Notes: generated by a model from the sequence alone, not told the origin. A stretch of DNA of 64,000 nucleotides from Pseudomonas asuensis (GCF_014646755.1 NZ_BMNW01000013.1:36443-100442), one strand, 5' to 3'; shown: positions 36,211-49,923, counted from the first letter of the stretch. Program-made: numbers and translations.

Positions 36211-37422
36211 ATGCAGGTCAGCAAATCGAACAAGCTAGCCAACGTCTGCTATGACATTCGTGGGCCAGTGTTAAAGCATGCCAAGCGTCTGGAGGAGGAA
36301 GGCCACCGCATCCTCAAGCTCAATATTGGCAACCCCGCACCGTTCGGTTTCGAAGCACCTGAAGAGATTTTGCAGGATGTGATCCGCAACCTGCCTACCG
36401 CCCAGGGCTATAGCGACTCCAAGGGTCTGTTCAGCGCACGCAAGGCGGTTATGCAGTATTACCAGCAAAAACAGGTAGAGGGTGTCGGAATTGAAGACAT
36501 CTACCTAGGTAACGGTGTATCCGAACTGATTGTCATGGCCATGCAGGCTTTGCTTAACAATGGTGACGAGGTGCTGATTCCAGCCCCGGACTATCCCCTC
36601 TGGACTGCCGCCGTCAGCCTGGCGGGTGGCAAACCTGTCCACTATCTGTGCGATGAGCAGTCAGACTGGTTCCCAGACCTATCAGACATGGCCAGCAAAA
36701 TCACCTCTAACACCAAGGCCTTGGTACTGATCAATCCGAACAACCCTACAGGCGCTGTGTACTCCAAGGAGGTTCTGGAGGACATCGTAGAACTGGCTCG
36801 CAAGAACAATCTTGTCATCTTTTCAGACGAAATCTACGACAAGATCCTGTACGACGAAGCGGTACATATTTCGACAGCTTCGCTCGCACCTGATGTGCTG
36901 TGCCTGACATTCAATGGCCTATCGAAATCCTACCGTGTGGCGGGCTTTCGCTCGGGCTGGGTTGCCATCTCCGGTCCCAAGCATAAAGCTCAGAGTTATA
37001 TCGAGGGATTGGATATTCTTGCCAATATGCGCCTGTGCGCAAACGTGCCCAGCCAGCACGCTATCCAGACGGCACTAGGTGGTTACCAGAGCATCAATGA
37101 CCTCGTATTGCCAAACGGTCGCCTATTGGAACAGCGTAACCGTGCATGGGAGCTCCTGAACAACATTCCGGGCGTGAGCTGCGTGAAGCCAATGGGCGCG
37201 CTGTATGCCTTCCCCAAAATTGATCCAAAGGTGTGCCCGATCCATAACGACGAAAAGTTCGTCCTGGATCTCCTGCTTTCGGAGAAGCTGCTCATCGTTC
37301 AAGGCACTGCCTTCAACTGGCCCTGGCCTGACCATTTCCGAGTCGTTACCTTGCCTCGCGTGGATGATCTTGAGCAAGCTATTGGTCGGATTGGCAACTT
37401 CCTCAAACACTATCGGCAGTAA
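36211..37422 (+). CDS. alaA: Class I aminotransferase, AlaA-like (glutamate-pyruvate type)
   Basis: A 403-residue PLP enzyme beginning MQVSKSNKLANVCYDIRGPV. The Schiff-base lysine is Lys239 in NGLSKSYRVAGFRSGW; the substrate carboxylate arginine lies near the C terminus (FRVVTLPRVD). INPNNPTGAVYSKE is typical. High similarity of the N terminus (RGPVLKHAKRLEEEGHRILKLNIGNPAPFGFEAP) to E. coli AlaA supports alanine synthesis from pyruvate and glutamate. The upstream in-frame extension of 52 codons lies in the divergent msrB leader and was rejected. Confidence 0.92.
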   Translation: MQVSKSNKLANVCYDIRGPVLKHAKRLEEEGHRILKLNIGNPAPFGFEAPEEILQDVIRNLPTAQGYSDSKGLFSARKAVMQYYQQKQVEGVGIEDIYLGNGVSELIVMAMQALLNNGDEVLIPAPDYPLWTAAVSLAGGKPVHYLCDEQSDWFPDLSDMASKITSNTKALVLINPNNPTGAVYSKEVLEDIVELARKNNLVIFSDEIYDKILYDEAVHISTASLAPDVLCLTFNGLSKSYRVAGFRSGWVAISGPKHKAQSYIEGLDILANMRLCANVPSQHAIQTALGGYQSINDLVLPNGRLLEQRNRAWELLNNIPGVSCVKPMGALYAFPKIDPKVCPIHNDEKFVLDLLLSEKLLIVQGTAFNWPWPDHFRVVTLPRVDDLEQAIGRIGNFLKHYRQ

Positions 37423-37425
37423 CGC

Positions 37426-37866
37426 ATGGACCTCCATATTGAAGACTTCTACAAGGATGCCGCGAAAGGCCTGCTAGCGCTTTATCAAAGCTTTCCACGC
37501 AAGGCCACGCTGTATGTTGAAGATCTGATTGGACGCGAAGAGCCTGACCAGTTCGGGCTGCCCAGCGTTAGACATCAAAGCTGCTTCAGTGCACTGCTTT
37601 GGCTCGCAGAGGAAGACTATCTGCGCTACACCACCAACCTGGGTTATGACGCGCTTGACCAAGCCATACTGACCGAAAAAGCGTTTCTACGTCTTTCAGC
37701 CAGTCATGCCCATTTACTGAAGGAGGCGGAAGCCCTGCCGCCTAGTGTAAGGCGTCAACGCTCTACCCTAGCCCAGCATTTACGGGACGCTCTGGCAGAA
37801 AGCGACAGCGAACGCGTAGTGCTATTGACCCGGCTTTTACTTAGGACTGCCAACAAAACGACATAG
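37426..37866 (+). CDS. Conserved hypothetical protein between alaA and htpX (PA2829-type)
   Basis: A 146-residue cytosolic helical protein starting 3 bp after the alaA stop, so it is co-transcribed. Recognisable blocks are DFYKDAAKGLLALYQSFPRKATLYVEDL (about 7-34), GLPSVRHQSCFSALLWLAEEDYLRY (about 43-67) and LTEKAFLRLSA. No catalytic motif or membrane segment. Homologues stand at the same place in Pseudomonas; the function is unknown to me. Confidence 0.78.
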   Translation: MDLHIEDFYKDAAKGLLALYQSFPRKATLYVEDLIGREEPDQFGLPSVRHQSCFSALLWLAEEDYLRYTTNLGYDALDQAILTEKAFLRLSASHAHLLKEAEALPPSVRRQRSTLAQHLRDALAESDSERVVLLTRLLLRTANKTT

Positions 37867-37959
37867 TTTGAAATAGTCGCTTGATTGAAACCCTAACAAC
37901 CGAACCTTATATACGCCGCTAGGAAATAGTCTTCCGGTTGTTAGGAGAAGCTTTACACC

Positions 37960-38835
37960 ATGATGCGAATTCTGCTGTTCCTTGGCACCAACTTGGCCGT
38001 ACTGCTGATCGCCAGCATTACGCTTAAAGTGCTGGGAGTAGATCGTTTTACAGGCCAGAACTATGGAAGTCTTCTGGTTTTCTGTGCCGTCTTTGGTTTT
38101 GCCGGCTCGCTATTTTCGCTATTCATATCCAAGTGGATGGCCAAAATGAGCACCGGGACCGAGATCATCAGTCAACCCCGGACCCGTCATGAGCAATGGC
38201 TACTGCAAACGGTTGAAGATCTATCCCGCGAGGCAGGTATTCGGATGCCTGAGGTTGGTATCTTTCCTGCCTATGAGGCGAATGCCTTTGCAACCGGCTG
38301 GAACAAGAATGATGCGCTGGTTGCGGTTAGCCAAGGCTTGTTAGAGCGATTCTCACCTGAAGAGGTGCGCGCTGTTCTGGCACATGAGATTGGTCACGTA
38401 GCCAACGGTGACATGGTGACGCTAAGTCTGATTCAAGGCGTCGTGAATACCTTTGTCATGTTCTTTGCCCGCATATTTGGCAACTTCATTGACAAGGCCG
38501 TATTCAAGACTGAAGAAGGACACGGACCTGCTTACTACATCACCAGCATCGTGGCTGAGCTCGTGTTGGGTATTTTGGCAACCATCATTGTTATGTGGTT
38601 CTCACGGTTCCGTGAGTTCCGTGCTGACGAAGCAGGTGCACGCCTGGCGGGTACAAATGCGATGATCTCTGCGTTACAGCGTTTGCGTGCTGAGCAGAAC
38701 ATCCAGGGTCAGATGCCAGACACCCTGACTGCCTTTGGGATTAAGAGCGGTAAGAGCCACGGTTTTGCCGGCCTTTTCATGAGCCACCCTCCCTTGGAGG
38801 AGCGCATAGAGGCACTGCAGCGCCAACAGCGCTAA
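37960..38835 (+). CDS. htpX: Membrane zinc protease HtpX
   Basis: A 291-residue M48 metalloprotease with two N-terminal membrane helices (about 4-24 and 36-56) and two more around 155-210. The zinc motif HEIGH is at 142-146, and the third ligand lies in [15 protein letters not shown]. It degrades misfolded inner-membrane proteins with FtsH. A GGAGAAG ribosome site precedes the start. It ends at a strong terminator. Confidence 0.96.
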   Translation: MMRILLFLGTNLAVLLIASITLKVLGVDRFTGQNYGSLLVFCAVFGFAGSLFSLFISKWMAKMSTGTEIISQPRTRHEQWLLQTVEDLSREAGIRMPEVGIFPAYEANAFATGWNKNDALVAVSQGLLERFSPEEVRAVLAHEIGHVANGDMVTLSLIQGVVNTFVMFFARIFGNFIDKAVFKTEEGHGPAYYITSIVAELVLGILATIIVMWFSRFREFRADEAGARLAGTNAMISALQRLRAEQNIQGQMPDTLTAFGIKSGKSHGFAGLFMSHPPLEERIEALQRQQR

Positions 38836-38842
38836 ATCAAAT

Positions 38843-38872
38843 AAAAAGCCCCGACTAGTCGGGGTTTTTTAT
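38843..38872 (+). terminator. Rho-independent terminator after htpX
   Basis: Palindromic stem CCCCGACTAGTCGGGG (38849-38864) preceded by AAAAAG and followed by six T. Confidence 0.93.
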
Positions 38873-41562
<2,690 letters not shown>

Positions 41563-41582
41563 TATGACACGTTAGCGCCTCA

Positions 41583-41611
41583 GAAAACCCCGGCCCAAGG
41601 CCGGGGTTTTG
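41583..41611 (+). terminator. Rho-independent terminator after idh
   Basis: AAAACCCCGGCC - CAA - GGCCGGGGTTTT: a perfect, strong hairpin with T tail. Confidence 0.94.
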
Positions 41612-41668
41612 CTTTCAGACTTTTCGTTTACGCTGCGCGTTGCAGTACAATTGAGCATAGGCCTTCTT

Positions 41669-42109
41669 ATGAAATGGGAACCTCACATCACTGTTGCAAC
41701 GGTCATCGAAGATCAGGGACGCTTTCTTTTTACTGAGGAGCTGATCGACGGACAGCCACGCTTTAACCAGCCCGCTGGACACCTTGAGGCCAGGGAAAGC
41801 CTTCTAGATGCCGCACTTAGAGAAACGCTCGAAGAAACCGGTTGGGAAGTTGAGCTCACTGGCATTACAGGCATTTATCTGTACACCGCCCCCAGCAATG
41901 GTGTTACCTATCAGCGCGTCTGCTTTTCAGCACGCCCGCTTCGTCATTTGCCGGATCATCCGCTGGATGAGGGTATCATTGGCCCAAAATGGATGACTCG
42001 GGAGGAGCTTGTCGCAAACAAGGCCCAGTGGCGCAGTGAATTGGTCCTGCGTTGCATTGATGATTACTTGAGCACCGGCAGCTTCCCTCTGGAAGTGATC
42101 CGTCTCTAG
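41669..42109 (+). CDS. nudJ: Nudix hydrolase, NudJ-like phosphatase
   Basis: A 146-residue Nudix protein with a full consensus box GHLEARESLLDAALRETLEETGWEV (about 37-61). The start MKWEPHITVATVIEDQGRFLF resembles NudJ, which dephosphorylates thiamin and nucleoside di/triphosphates. It lies immediately upstream of mnmA, as nudJ does next to mnmA in E. coli, which supports the call. Substrate inferred from context and family. Confidence 0.85.
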   Translation: MKWEPHITVATVIEDQGRFLFTEELIDGQPRFNQPAGHLEARESLLDAALRETLEETGWEVELTGITGIYLYTAPSNGVTYQRVCFSARPLRHLPDHPLDEGIIGPKWMTREELVANKAQWRSELVLRCIDDYLSTGSFPLEVIRL

Positions 42110-42166
42110 GTCGCCGTGCCCTCCTCTACCCTGTTAAACTGTGCTTTTTCCTGAATACTTCTGCAT

Positions 42167-43285
42167 ATGCATACGCCCTCTTCAACACGCGTCATCGTCG
42201 GCATGTCAGGTGGAGTGGACTCCTCTGTTTCAGCGCTGCTCCTGAAAGAGCAGGGATACCAGGTCGAAGGCCTCTTCATGAAAAACTGGGAAGAGGATGA
42301 CGGTACGGAATACTGCACCGCCAAAGAGGATTTGGCGGATGCCCAAGCCGTATGCGACCGCATTGGTATCAAGCTGCACACTGCCAACTTCGCAGCCGAA
42401 TACTGGGATAACGTTTTCGAGCATTTCCTGGAGGAGTACAAGGCAGGACGGACACCTAATCCGGATATCCTGTGCAACCGGGAGATCAAGTTCAAGGCGT
42501 TTCTTGATTACGCCCTGATGCTGGGAGGCGACCTTATCGCAACAGGTCATTATGTTCGCCGTCGAGACGAAAATGATCAGACCCAGTTACTCAAAGGTCT
42601 GGACCCCAACAAGGACCAGAGCTATTTCCTTCACGCAGTAGGTGGCGAACAACTGGCGCGGACACTTTTCCCCGTCGGGGAACTGGAGAAGCCTGAAGTT
42701 CGAGCAATCGCTGAAAAATACGACCTAGCTACAGCGCGAAAAAAGGATTCGACAGGCATTTGCTTTATCGGCGAGCGTCGTTTTGCTGATTTTCTCAAGC
42801 AATACCTGCCTGCTCAGCCGGGCAATATCGAAACCACTGAAGGCAAGATAATCGGCAAGCATCACGGCTTGATGTATCACACCATCGGCCAGCGACAAGG
42901 GCTGGGCATTGGTGGCATGAAGGACTCAGGGGACGATCCATGGTATGTCTTGGCCAAAGACCTGAAGCGTAACGTTTTAGTGGTTGGCCAAGGCAATGAG
43001 CATCCTTGGTTGTACGCACAGGCATTGACTGTCAATACGATTTACTGGGTCAACCCGGTCGACTTGACAGCCCCTCTTAATCTGAAGGCCAAGGTGCGTT
43101 ATCGCCAACAGGATCAGGCTTGCCGCCTCGAGAGAACAGCCACTGGTTATCGTGCCGTGTTTGAAGTGCCACAACGCGCCGTCACGCCTGGCCAATCCGT
43201 CGTTTTCTATGATGGCGAGATTTGTTTAGGTGGTGGCGTCATCGAAGACGCTGAGCCTGCATATAGGGAGAGTCCGGCAGCATGA
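42167..43285 (+). CDS. mnmA: tRNA 2-thiouridylase MnmA
   Basis: A 372-residue PP-loop enzyme that thiolates U34 of tRNA-Lys, Glu and Gln using persulfide sulfur relayed by the Tus proteins. P-loop SGGVDSS is at 14-20; catalytic Cys103 ([10 protein letters not shown]) and Cys198 ([10 protein letters not shown]) form the active pair. The family's DQSYFL and [12 protein letters not shown] blocks are present. It overlaps hflD by 4 bp (ATGA). Confidence 0.97.
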   Translation: MHTPSSTRVIVGMSGGVDSSVSALLLKEQGYQVEGLFMKNWEEDDGTEYCTAKEDLADAQAVCDRIGIKLHTANFAAEYWDNVFEHFLEEYKAGRTPNPDILCNREIKFKAFLDYALMLGGDLIATGHYVRRRDENDQTQLLKGLDPNKDQSYFLHAVGGEQLARTLFPVGELEKPEVRAIAEKYDLATARKKDSTGICFIGERRFADFLKQYLPAQPGNIETTEGKIIGKHHGLMYHTIGQRQGLGIGGMKDSGDDPWYVLAKDLKRNVLVVGQGNEHPWLYAQALTVNTIYWVNPVDLTAPLNLKAKVRYRQQDQACRLERTATGYRAVFEVPQRAVTPGQSVVFYDGEICLGGGVIEDAEPAYRESPAA

Positions 43286-43902
43286 CGTCGATACACGAGC
43301 AACTGGTAGCATTAGGCGCTGTTTTCGAAGCAGCCTTCCTGGTCGACCGCCTGGCCAAGACTGGACAGGTCAGCGAGGCGCCACTTGCCTGCATGCTAGG
43401 TAGCCTGCTGGTTACAAATCCGCAAACCACGCTCGAAGTATATGGTGGAGATAGCATCGACTTACGTGATGGCATGAGGGCACTGTCCAGTGCTCTGGAA
43501 CGCAATCCCTCAAGCCTGCAACGTGAACCGCTCAAGTACGCACTATCAATGATTGCCCTAGAGCGACGCCTGGACCGACGCGAAGACATGTTGAGCCTGA
43601 TAGGCAAGCGCCTTGACCAGGCGCAGCAGCAGGTTCAGCATTTTGGTCTGACGCACGAGAATGTAATTGCCAGCTTTGGCAGCATTTACGAAGACACGCT
43701 AAGCACGTTTCGCCAACGCATCCAGGTACATGGAGAGCTGCGTTACCTACAGATACCAGCCAATGCCGCCAAGGTCAGGGCACTCCTGCTGGCAGGAATT
43801 CGCTCTGCCCGCCTCTGGCGCCAACTAGGCGGGCACCGGTGGCAGATGGTCTTTAGCCGGCGCAAGATGCTTGATGAACTTTATCCTCTATTAAACAGCT
43901 GA
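43282..43902 (+). CDS. hflD: HflD homologue, lysogenization regulator family
   Basis: A 206-residue helical protein, the family length. Diagnostic pieces are [24 protein letters not shown] near the N terminus (split, about 5-28), [14 protein letters not shown] (about 82-95) and the terminal [28 protein letters not shown]. In E. coli HflD interacts with phage lambda CII; its cellular role is unclear, and the conserved mnmA-hflD-purB order seen here is typical of gammaproteobacteria. Confidence 0.93.
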   Translation: MTSIHEQLVALGAVFEAAFLVDRLAKTGQVSEAPLACMLGSLLVTNPQTTLEVYGGDSIDLRDGMRALSSALERNPSSLQREPLKYALSMIALERRLDRREDMLSLIGKRLDQAQQQVQHFGLTHENVIASFGSIYEDTLSTFRQRIQVHGELRYLQIPANAAKVRALLLAGIRSARLWRQLGGHRWQMVFSRRKMLDELYPLLNS

Positions 43903-43976
43903 TTAACCTTCCTGCCCGGCAATCAGCTAACCATGGCGCTTTGGTGTATGCTATTGCGCCTTTTTCCTCTCATTGA

Positions 43977-45362
<1,386 letters not shown>

Positions 45363-45379
45363 AGCCGAGCCTATTTTTT

Positions 45380-45405
45380 ATGCCCGGCTGCGCCGGGCTT
45401 TTTTA
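45380..45405 (+). terminator. Rho-independent terminator after purB
   Basis: GCCCGGC - TGC - GCCGGGC (45382-45388 and 45392-45398) followed by TTTTTTA. Confidence 0.93.
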
Positions 45406-45419
45406 TTTCAGAGACAAAT

Positions 45420-46589
45420 ATGAACGCAGACACTCCTTTACAATTATTGGGCGGCCTGACGGCTCGAGAATTCCTGCGCGACTATTGGCAGCAAAAACCG
45501 CTGCTGATCCGACAAGCCATACCGGATTTCGAGACACCCTTATCTCCCGACGAGTTGGCAGGGCTTGCTCTTGAAGAGGAAGTTGAGTCTCGTATCATCG
45601 CATCTGACGAGCAAGGCTCATGGCAGTTGCGCAGAGGCCCTTTCAAGGAGGAAGACTTTGCCACGCTGCCCGAGCGTGAGTGGACACTACTCGTTCAAGC
45701 AGTCGATCAGTTCGTACCAGAAGTAGCTGAGTTGATGGAGTCATTCAGGTTTCTGCCGAGCTGGCGTATTGATGACGTCATGATCAGTTACGCAACACCC
45801 GGTGGTGGCGTAGGTCCCCATTATGACAACTATGACGTTTTTCTTCTCCAGGGCCATGGCCGACGCCGTTGGAAGGTGGGTCAACGCTGCACCAGTGAAA
45901 GCCCCCTGCAGAACAACCCCGATATCAAGATCCTGGCGGAGTTTGAACAGACCGATGAATGGGTACTGGAGCCAGGCGATATGCTTTATTTGCCACCGCA
46001 ATTTGCACATGATGGCATTGCCGAAGATGAGTGCATGACTTACTCCATCGGCTTCCGCGCGCCCAGCACCTCCGAAGTACTCACCCACTTCACCGATTTC
46101 CTGACTCAGTTCATTCCAGAAGAAGAACGCTACAGTGACGCAGGCAGCGAGCCTGTACAGGCAGATCCTGGTCAAATCACGCAGGACGCCGTAGATCGCC
46201 TGAAGCTGCTTATACAAGAGCATATCAACGATGACCGCATGTTAATGGCTTGGTTTGGCCAGTTTATGACCGAGCCTCGTTATCCTGAGCTGGTTACGGG
46301 TGAGTCTCTTGAAGAGAGCGACCTGGCACAAGCGCTGGACGATGGCGCATGTCTTGTACGCAACCCCAGCGCACGATTGGCATGGTCCAAGATGGGTGAA
46401 GATGTAATGATTTTCGCGAGCGGTCAAAGCCGGCTACTTCCCGGCTACCTGCAGCCATTGCTTACACTGATATGCTCAGCCGATGCATTGCACCAGGAGA
46501 ACCTGGGCAAATGGCTAGATGACGAAGCCGGTCAAGAACTGGTACGTGAACTCATTGAACAAGGCAGCCTGGTATTTGCCGATGAGTGA
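45420..46589 (+). CDS. roxA: Ribosomal oxygenase (uL16 arginine hydroxylase), JmjC-cupin family
   Basis: A 389-residue Fe(II)/2-oxoglutarate oxygenase of the YcfD/RoxA type. The facial triad is His134, Asp136 (GPHYDNYDVF) and His197 (PPQFAHDG). The cupin core (about 90-210) is followed by a helical dimerisation and winged-helix region to the C terminus. The E. coli enzyme hydroxylates an arginine of ribosomal protein L16. It starts a three-gene overlapping operon with the GNAT fusion and the secretin-domain protein. Confidence 0.92.
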   Translation: MNADTPLQLLGGLTAREFLRDYWQQKPLLIRQAIPDFETPLSPDELAGLALEEEVESRIIASDEQGSWQLRRGPFKEEDFATLPEREWTLLVQAVDQFVPEVAELMESFRFLPSWRIDDVMISYATPGGGVGPHYDNYDVFLLQGHGRRRWKVGQRCTSESPLQNNPDIKILAEFEQTDEWVLEPGDMLYLPPQFAHDGIAEDECMTYSIGFRAPSTSEVLTHFTDFLTQFIPEEERYSDAGSEPVQADPGQITQDAVDRLKLLIQEHINDDRMLMAWFGQFMTEPRYPELVTGESLEESDLAQALDDGACLVRNPSARLAWSKMGEDVMIFASGQSRLLPGYLQPLLTLICSADALHQENLGKWLDDEAGQELVRELIEQGSLVFADE

Positions 46590-47514
46590 TATCTCTATCC
46601 GCGTGGCCGACTGGAAGCATGATAACAAGGCCTTGAGACAGATACGGGAAACCGTATTTGTCCAGGAACAAGCTGTACCGCCAGAGATGGAGTGGGATTT
46701 GGAAGATGAGCATGCCATTCACTTTCTGGCCATGGAAGGCCTTTATCCAGTAGGCACTGCTCGGCTACTGGACGACGGCCGTATAGGGCGCGTTGCCGTT
46801 TTGCGGGATTGGCGTGGCCTCAAAGTCGGTTCGGCCATCATGCAAGCGGTTATATACGAGGCAGAGCGACGTGGGTTACACAGCCAGGTATTAAGCGCGC
46901 AAATTCAGGCGATTCCGTTTTATGAGCGCTTGGGATTTAGTGTTGCCAGTGATGAATACCTGGAGGCCGGCATTGCCCATGTTGACATGACAAGACACTC
47001 CACGCTGGACCTCACCGAGTCCGTACAAACCAATAATAGGCACGAAGTGCGCTTCGACAGTAGTGATGCTGCCGCTCAACACATTGTCGAATTGCTTTCA
47101 CAGGCACGGCGCACCATCTGCATCTACACACCAGATTTCGAGCCACCTCTCTACAACCGCACCGATGTAGAGCACGCCATTACACGCTTTTTGCTTGCAC
47201 ATCCACGTAATCGGTTACGTGTTTTGATCAAGGATTCAGGCCAAGCCGTACGCCAAAGTCACCGGCTTATTAATCTGGCACGGCGGCTAACCAGCAATTT
47301 TTTAATCCGCAAGCGCTCTCCAGACTACCCGGCAGACGACACGGCTTATGTACTGGTAGATGATCAAGGCCTTCTTATTCGCAACAACCCACAGCTATAC
47401 GCTGGCATAGCGTATTACAACGCCAGGGCTACCGTTCGCCTGCAGCAAAACAGATTCGATAGCACCTGGCAAACCAGCCAATCAGACCCCAACGTGAGAA
47501 GTATGCTGTTATGA
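46582..47514 (+). CDS. GNAT acetyltransferase fused to a PLD-like C-terminal domain (PA2631-type)
   Basis: A 310-residue two-domain protein. Residues 1-145 are a GNAT acetyltransferase with the ElaA-like start RQIRETVFVQEQAVPPEMEWD (split) and the acetyl-CoA loop RIGRVAVLRDWRGLKVGSAIM (68-88). Residues about 155-310 match the domain that follows GNAT in this Pseudomonas family (named DUF7931 as I remember), with a phospholipase-D-like pattern but no HKD motif visible. Substrate unknown. The start overlaps roxA by 8 bp and the end overlaps the next gene by ATGA. Confidence 0.83.
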   Translation: MSDISIRVADWKHDNKALRQIRETVFVQEQAVPPEMEWDLEDEHAIHFLAMEGLYPVGTARLLDDGRIGRVAVLRDWRGLKVGSAIMQAVIYEAERRGLHSQVLSAQIQAIPFYERLGFSVASDEYLEAGIAHVDMTRHSTLDLTESVQTNNRHEVRFDSSDAAAQHIVELLSQARRTICIYTPDFEPPLYNRTDVEHAITRFLLAHPRNRLRVLIKDSGQAVRQSHRLINLARRLTSNFLIRKRSPDYPADDTAYVLVDDQGLLIRNNPQLYAGIAYYNARATVRLQQNRFDSTWQTSQSDPNVRSMLL

Positions 47515-48302
47515 AGCTCTATCGCGCGTACCCGGCCTTATTGTTACTGCTTTCCTTGATCTTTGCTTCTGCGTTACAGGCAGCCCCTCGTACTGAAGTG
47601 ATTCCACTCAGCTACAGAACTGCTGATGAGCTTTTGCCTGTTGTGCAGTCCACACTCGGGTCTGAGGGCAAGGTAAGCGCCTATGGCAATCAACTCATCG
47701 TCAATGCCGAATCCAACAAGATTACTGAAATAAAGAGCCTACTCTCTCAACTGGATACACAGCCGCACCGCCTCCTGATTACGGTCGATACACGCGATGC
47801 GGATGAAGGGGACGAGCAAGGTTATTCGGTTAACGGAAGACTTGGCAGCCACCCTGACACTCAGGTCAGGATCATTAGCAACAGCACAGGGACCCAGCAG
47901 GACGGCACACAGCAGGTACAAGCTACTGAGGGATCACCGGCTCTGGTTAAAATCGGTCAAAGCGTGCCGATTTCCACAACCGAAATCGACCCCTACGGCC
48001 GCCCTTATACCCGCACCGAATACAGAGATCTCAACCGGGGCTTTTACGTTACAGCCAGTCTTACCGGTAATCTTGTCCATCTTACGATAGATGGGGGCAA
48101 TAACAGCCTGGACAGGAATCAGCCTAATACCATCAATACCCAATCTACCAGCACACGCGTTAGTGGTCGCCTGGGTGAATGGATTACGCTAAGTGGCTTT
48201 TCACAAAATGCCGCCAGATCCGAAGATGGAATACTTTATGAATATTCGACTAGAGGCAGCCAGGATACCCAGCTGAGAGTCAAGGTAGATCTTCTCGACT
48301 GA
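47511..48302 (+). CDS. Exported secretin N-domain-like protein (no secretin pore domain)
   Basis: A 263-residue protein with a signal peptide (about 1-24, ALQA-AP). Residues about 25-85 resemble the N0/N1 ring domains of secretins (EVIPLSYRTADELLPVVQSTLGSEGKVSAYGNQLIVNAESNKI, split), then a Ser/Thr/Gly-rich beta segment containing VKIGQSVPISTTEIDPYGRPYTRTEYRDLNRGF. The pore-forming secretin domain is absent. It is likely periplasmic. Translationally coupled to the GNAT gene (ATGA). Confidence 0.75.
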   Translation: MKLYRAYPALLLLLSLIFASALQAAPRTEVIPLSYRTADELLPVVQSTLGSEGKVSAYGNQLIVNAESNKITEIKSLLSQLDTQPHRLLITVDTRDADEGDEQGYSVNGRLGSHPDTQVRIISNSTGTQQDGTQQVQATEGSPALVKIGQSVPISTTEIDPYGRPYTRTEYRDLNRGFYVTASLTGNLVHLTIDGGNNSLDRNQPNTINTQSTSTRVSGRLGEWITLSGFSQNAARSEDGILYEYSTRGSQDTQLRVKVDLLD

Positions 48303-48388
48303 CTGAATACTATCTTCACATAAGACCTCAATGATCGAGGTGCGCTTATTTAGCCTCCTGGTCTTATAACGTCATCGTTATTGCTCTT

Positions 48389-48431
48389 TAAAGCCGGATG
48401 ATATCAATAAGACATCATCCGGCTTTTTCTT
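48389..48431 (+). terminator. Rho-independent terminator after the roxA operon
   Basis: 12-bp perfect stem AAGCCGGATGAT/ATCATCCGGCTT (48391-48402 and 48414-48425) with TTTTTCTT tail. Confidence 0.93.
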
Positions 48432-48677
48432 ATATAAAACATTTAACCTGCATTTGGTTAATTATAAAACACTCTACTTCTAGCAATTGAGTGTGAGCCT
48501 GCTACGCTAATAACAGCACTAATCTATAACAATAAAACCAACCAAATTAGTCAATTATTGAAGCACCTGAATAACAGCCTCTAGTTGAGAATTAATCTTA
48601 ATAAACAAGGATTTACTCAACTTCTCTTGAACATGATTGACGGAAATCATTTAAACAAATCTTTTTTCGTCAAAAAT
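48432..48677. other. AT-rich intergenic region before the nuo promoter
   Basis: About 245 bp of strikingly AT-rich DNA with no open frame of note, between the roxA operon terminator and the nuo promoter. It contains an imperfect ANR/FNR-like site TTGAC-GGAA-ATCAT at 48637-48650. In P. aeruginosa, as I recall, isocitrate lyase and other genes lie between the equivalents of these neighbours; none is present here. Confidence 0.6.
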
Positions 48678-48706
48678 TTTACACACGCGTTATTCAGGCA
48701 TAGAAT
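48678..48706 (+). promoter_or_regulatory. Sigma-70 promoter of the nuo operon
   Basis: TTTACA (48678-48683), a 17-bp spacer and TAGAAT (48701-48706). The predicted start is near 48713, about 60 nt before the nuoA start codon. Confidence 0.8.
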
Positions 48707-48775
48707 TCCACCGCCGCTTGCGACGTCATGTCGCAGGATGAGGCAGGATTTTCACTAGCAAAAACGATAAGGACC

Positions 48776-49195
48776 ATGAGCATGCCTGATACGACCGGTC
48801 TTCTAGCTCACAATTGGAGCTTTGCGATCTTCCTTTTGGGTGTAGTCGGTCTTATAGGATTCATGCTCGGCGTTTCTAGCCTGCTAGGCAGCCGTGCTGT
48901 TGGCCGTAGTAAAAACGATCCCTTTGAATCGGGTATCGTTCCTACCGGTGGAGCGCGGCTGCGCCTCTCCGCTAAATTCTATCTGGTCGCGATGCTATTC
49001 GTGATCTTTGACGTCGAAGCGCTCTTTCTCTTCGCATGGTCCGTCTCCGTCCGTGAAACAGGATGGGCTGGATTCATCGAAGCTACAGTTTTCATAGCAA
49101 TTCTGTTGGCGGGTCTTGTTTACCTATGGCGAATCGGGGCACTCGATTGGGCTCCTGAAGGTCGTCGTAAGCGACAGGCGAAGCTAAAACAATGA
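48776..49195 (+). CDS. nuoA: NADH-quinone oxidoreductase subunit A
   Basis: A 139-residue membrane subunit of complex I with three helices (about 17-40, 75-98, 104-124). The conserved loop [39 protein letters not shown] (split) lies at about 50-88. ATG at 48776 has AAGGACC before it; an ATG two codons later is equally plausible, and an earlier frame from 48728 is unlikely. First gene of the nuo operon. Confidence 0.95.
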   Translation: MSMPDTTGLLAHNWSFAIFLLGVVGLIGFMLGVSSLLGSRAVGRSKNDPFESGIVPTGGARLRLSAKFYLVAMLFVIFDVEALFLFAWSVSVRETGWAGFIEATVFIAILLAGLVYLWRIGALDWAPEGRRKRQAKLKQ

Positions 49196-49205
49196 GGCTT
49201 TGGCG

Positions 49206-49880
49206 ATGCAATACAAACTTACCAGGATCGATCCCGATGCGGTCGTAGAACGCTATCCGGCCGGAACACGGGAAACTGTGTCCGATCCGACCGAAGGGCA
49301 GGTTCATAGAAATATTTTTATGGGCAAGCTCGATGACGTCCTGCATAACACCGTCAACTGGGGGCGCAAAAATTCCCTTTGGCCTTACAACTTCGGCCTT
49401 TCGTGCTGCTACGTGGAAATGACCACAGCCTTTACAGCACCGCACGATGTTGCTCGTTTTGGTGCCGAAGTTATTCGAGCCTCACCGCGCCAAGCAGACT
49501 TCATGGTTGTGGCAGGTACGTGCTTCATCAAAATGGCCCCAGTCATTCAACGTCTGTATGAGCAGATGCTTGAGCCAAAGTGGGTCATCTCTATGGGTGC
49601 CTGTGCAAATTCCGGTGGCATGTACGACGTTTATTCGGTGGTTCAGGGCGTAGACAAGTTCTTGCCTGTAGACGTTTACATACCGGGCTGCCCTCCTCGT
49701 CCCGAGGCTTTCCTCCAGGGCTTGATGCTCTTGCAGGACTCGATTGCTGAAGAGCGTCGCCCGCTTTCATGGGTAGTCGGCGAGCAGGGCATTTATCGTG
49801 CCGAGATGCCAGCCCAAAGAGAGCAGCGGCGCGAACAGCGTATTCAGGTAACCAACCTGCGCAGCCCCGACGAAGTGTGA
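49206..49880 (+). CDS. nuoB: NADH-quinone oxidoreductase subunit B
   Basis: A 224-residue peripheral subunit that binds cluster N2, the last electron carrier before quinone. Ligand cysteines are Cys67, Cys68, Cys133 and Cys162, at the same spacing as E. coli NuoB (63, 64, 129, 158). GAGG precedes the ATG at 49206. The C terminus has an arginine-rich tail. Confidence 0.97.
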   Translation: MQYKLTRIDPDAVVERYPAGTRETVSDPTEGQVHRNIFMGKLDDVLHNTVNWGRKNSLWPYNFGLSCCYVEMTTAFTAPHDVARFGAEVIRASPRQADFMVVAGTCFIKMAPVIQRLYEQMLEPKWVISMGACANSGGMYDVYSVVQGVDKFLPVDVYIPGCPPRPEAFLQGLMLLQDSIAEERRPLSWVVGEQGIYRAEMPAQREQRREQRIQVTNLRSPDEV

Positions 49881-49923
49881 GCCTCGGCTCACACGCGACG
49901 TTGACCGATAGCGACGGATAATC

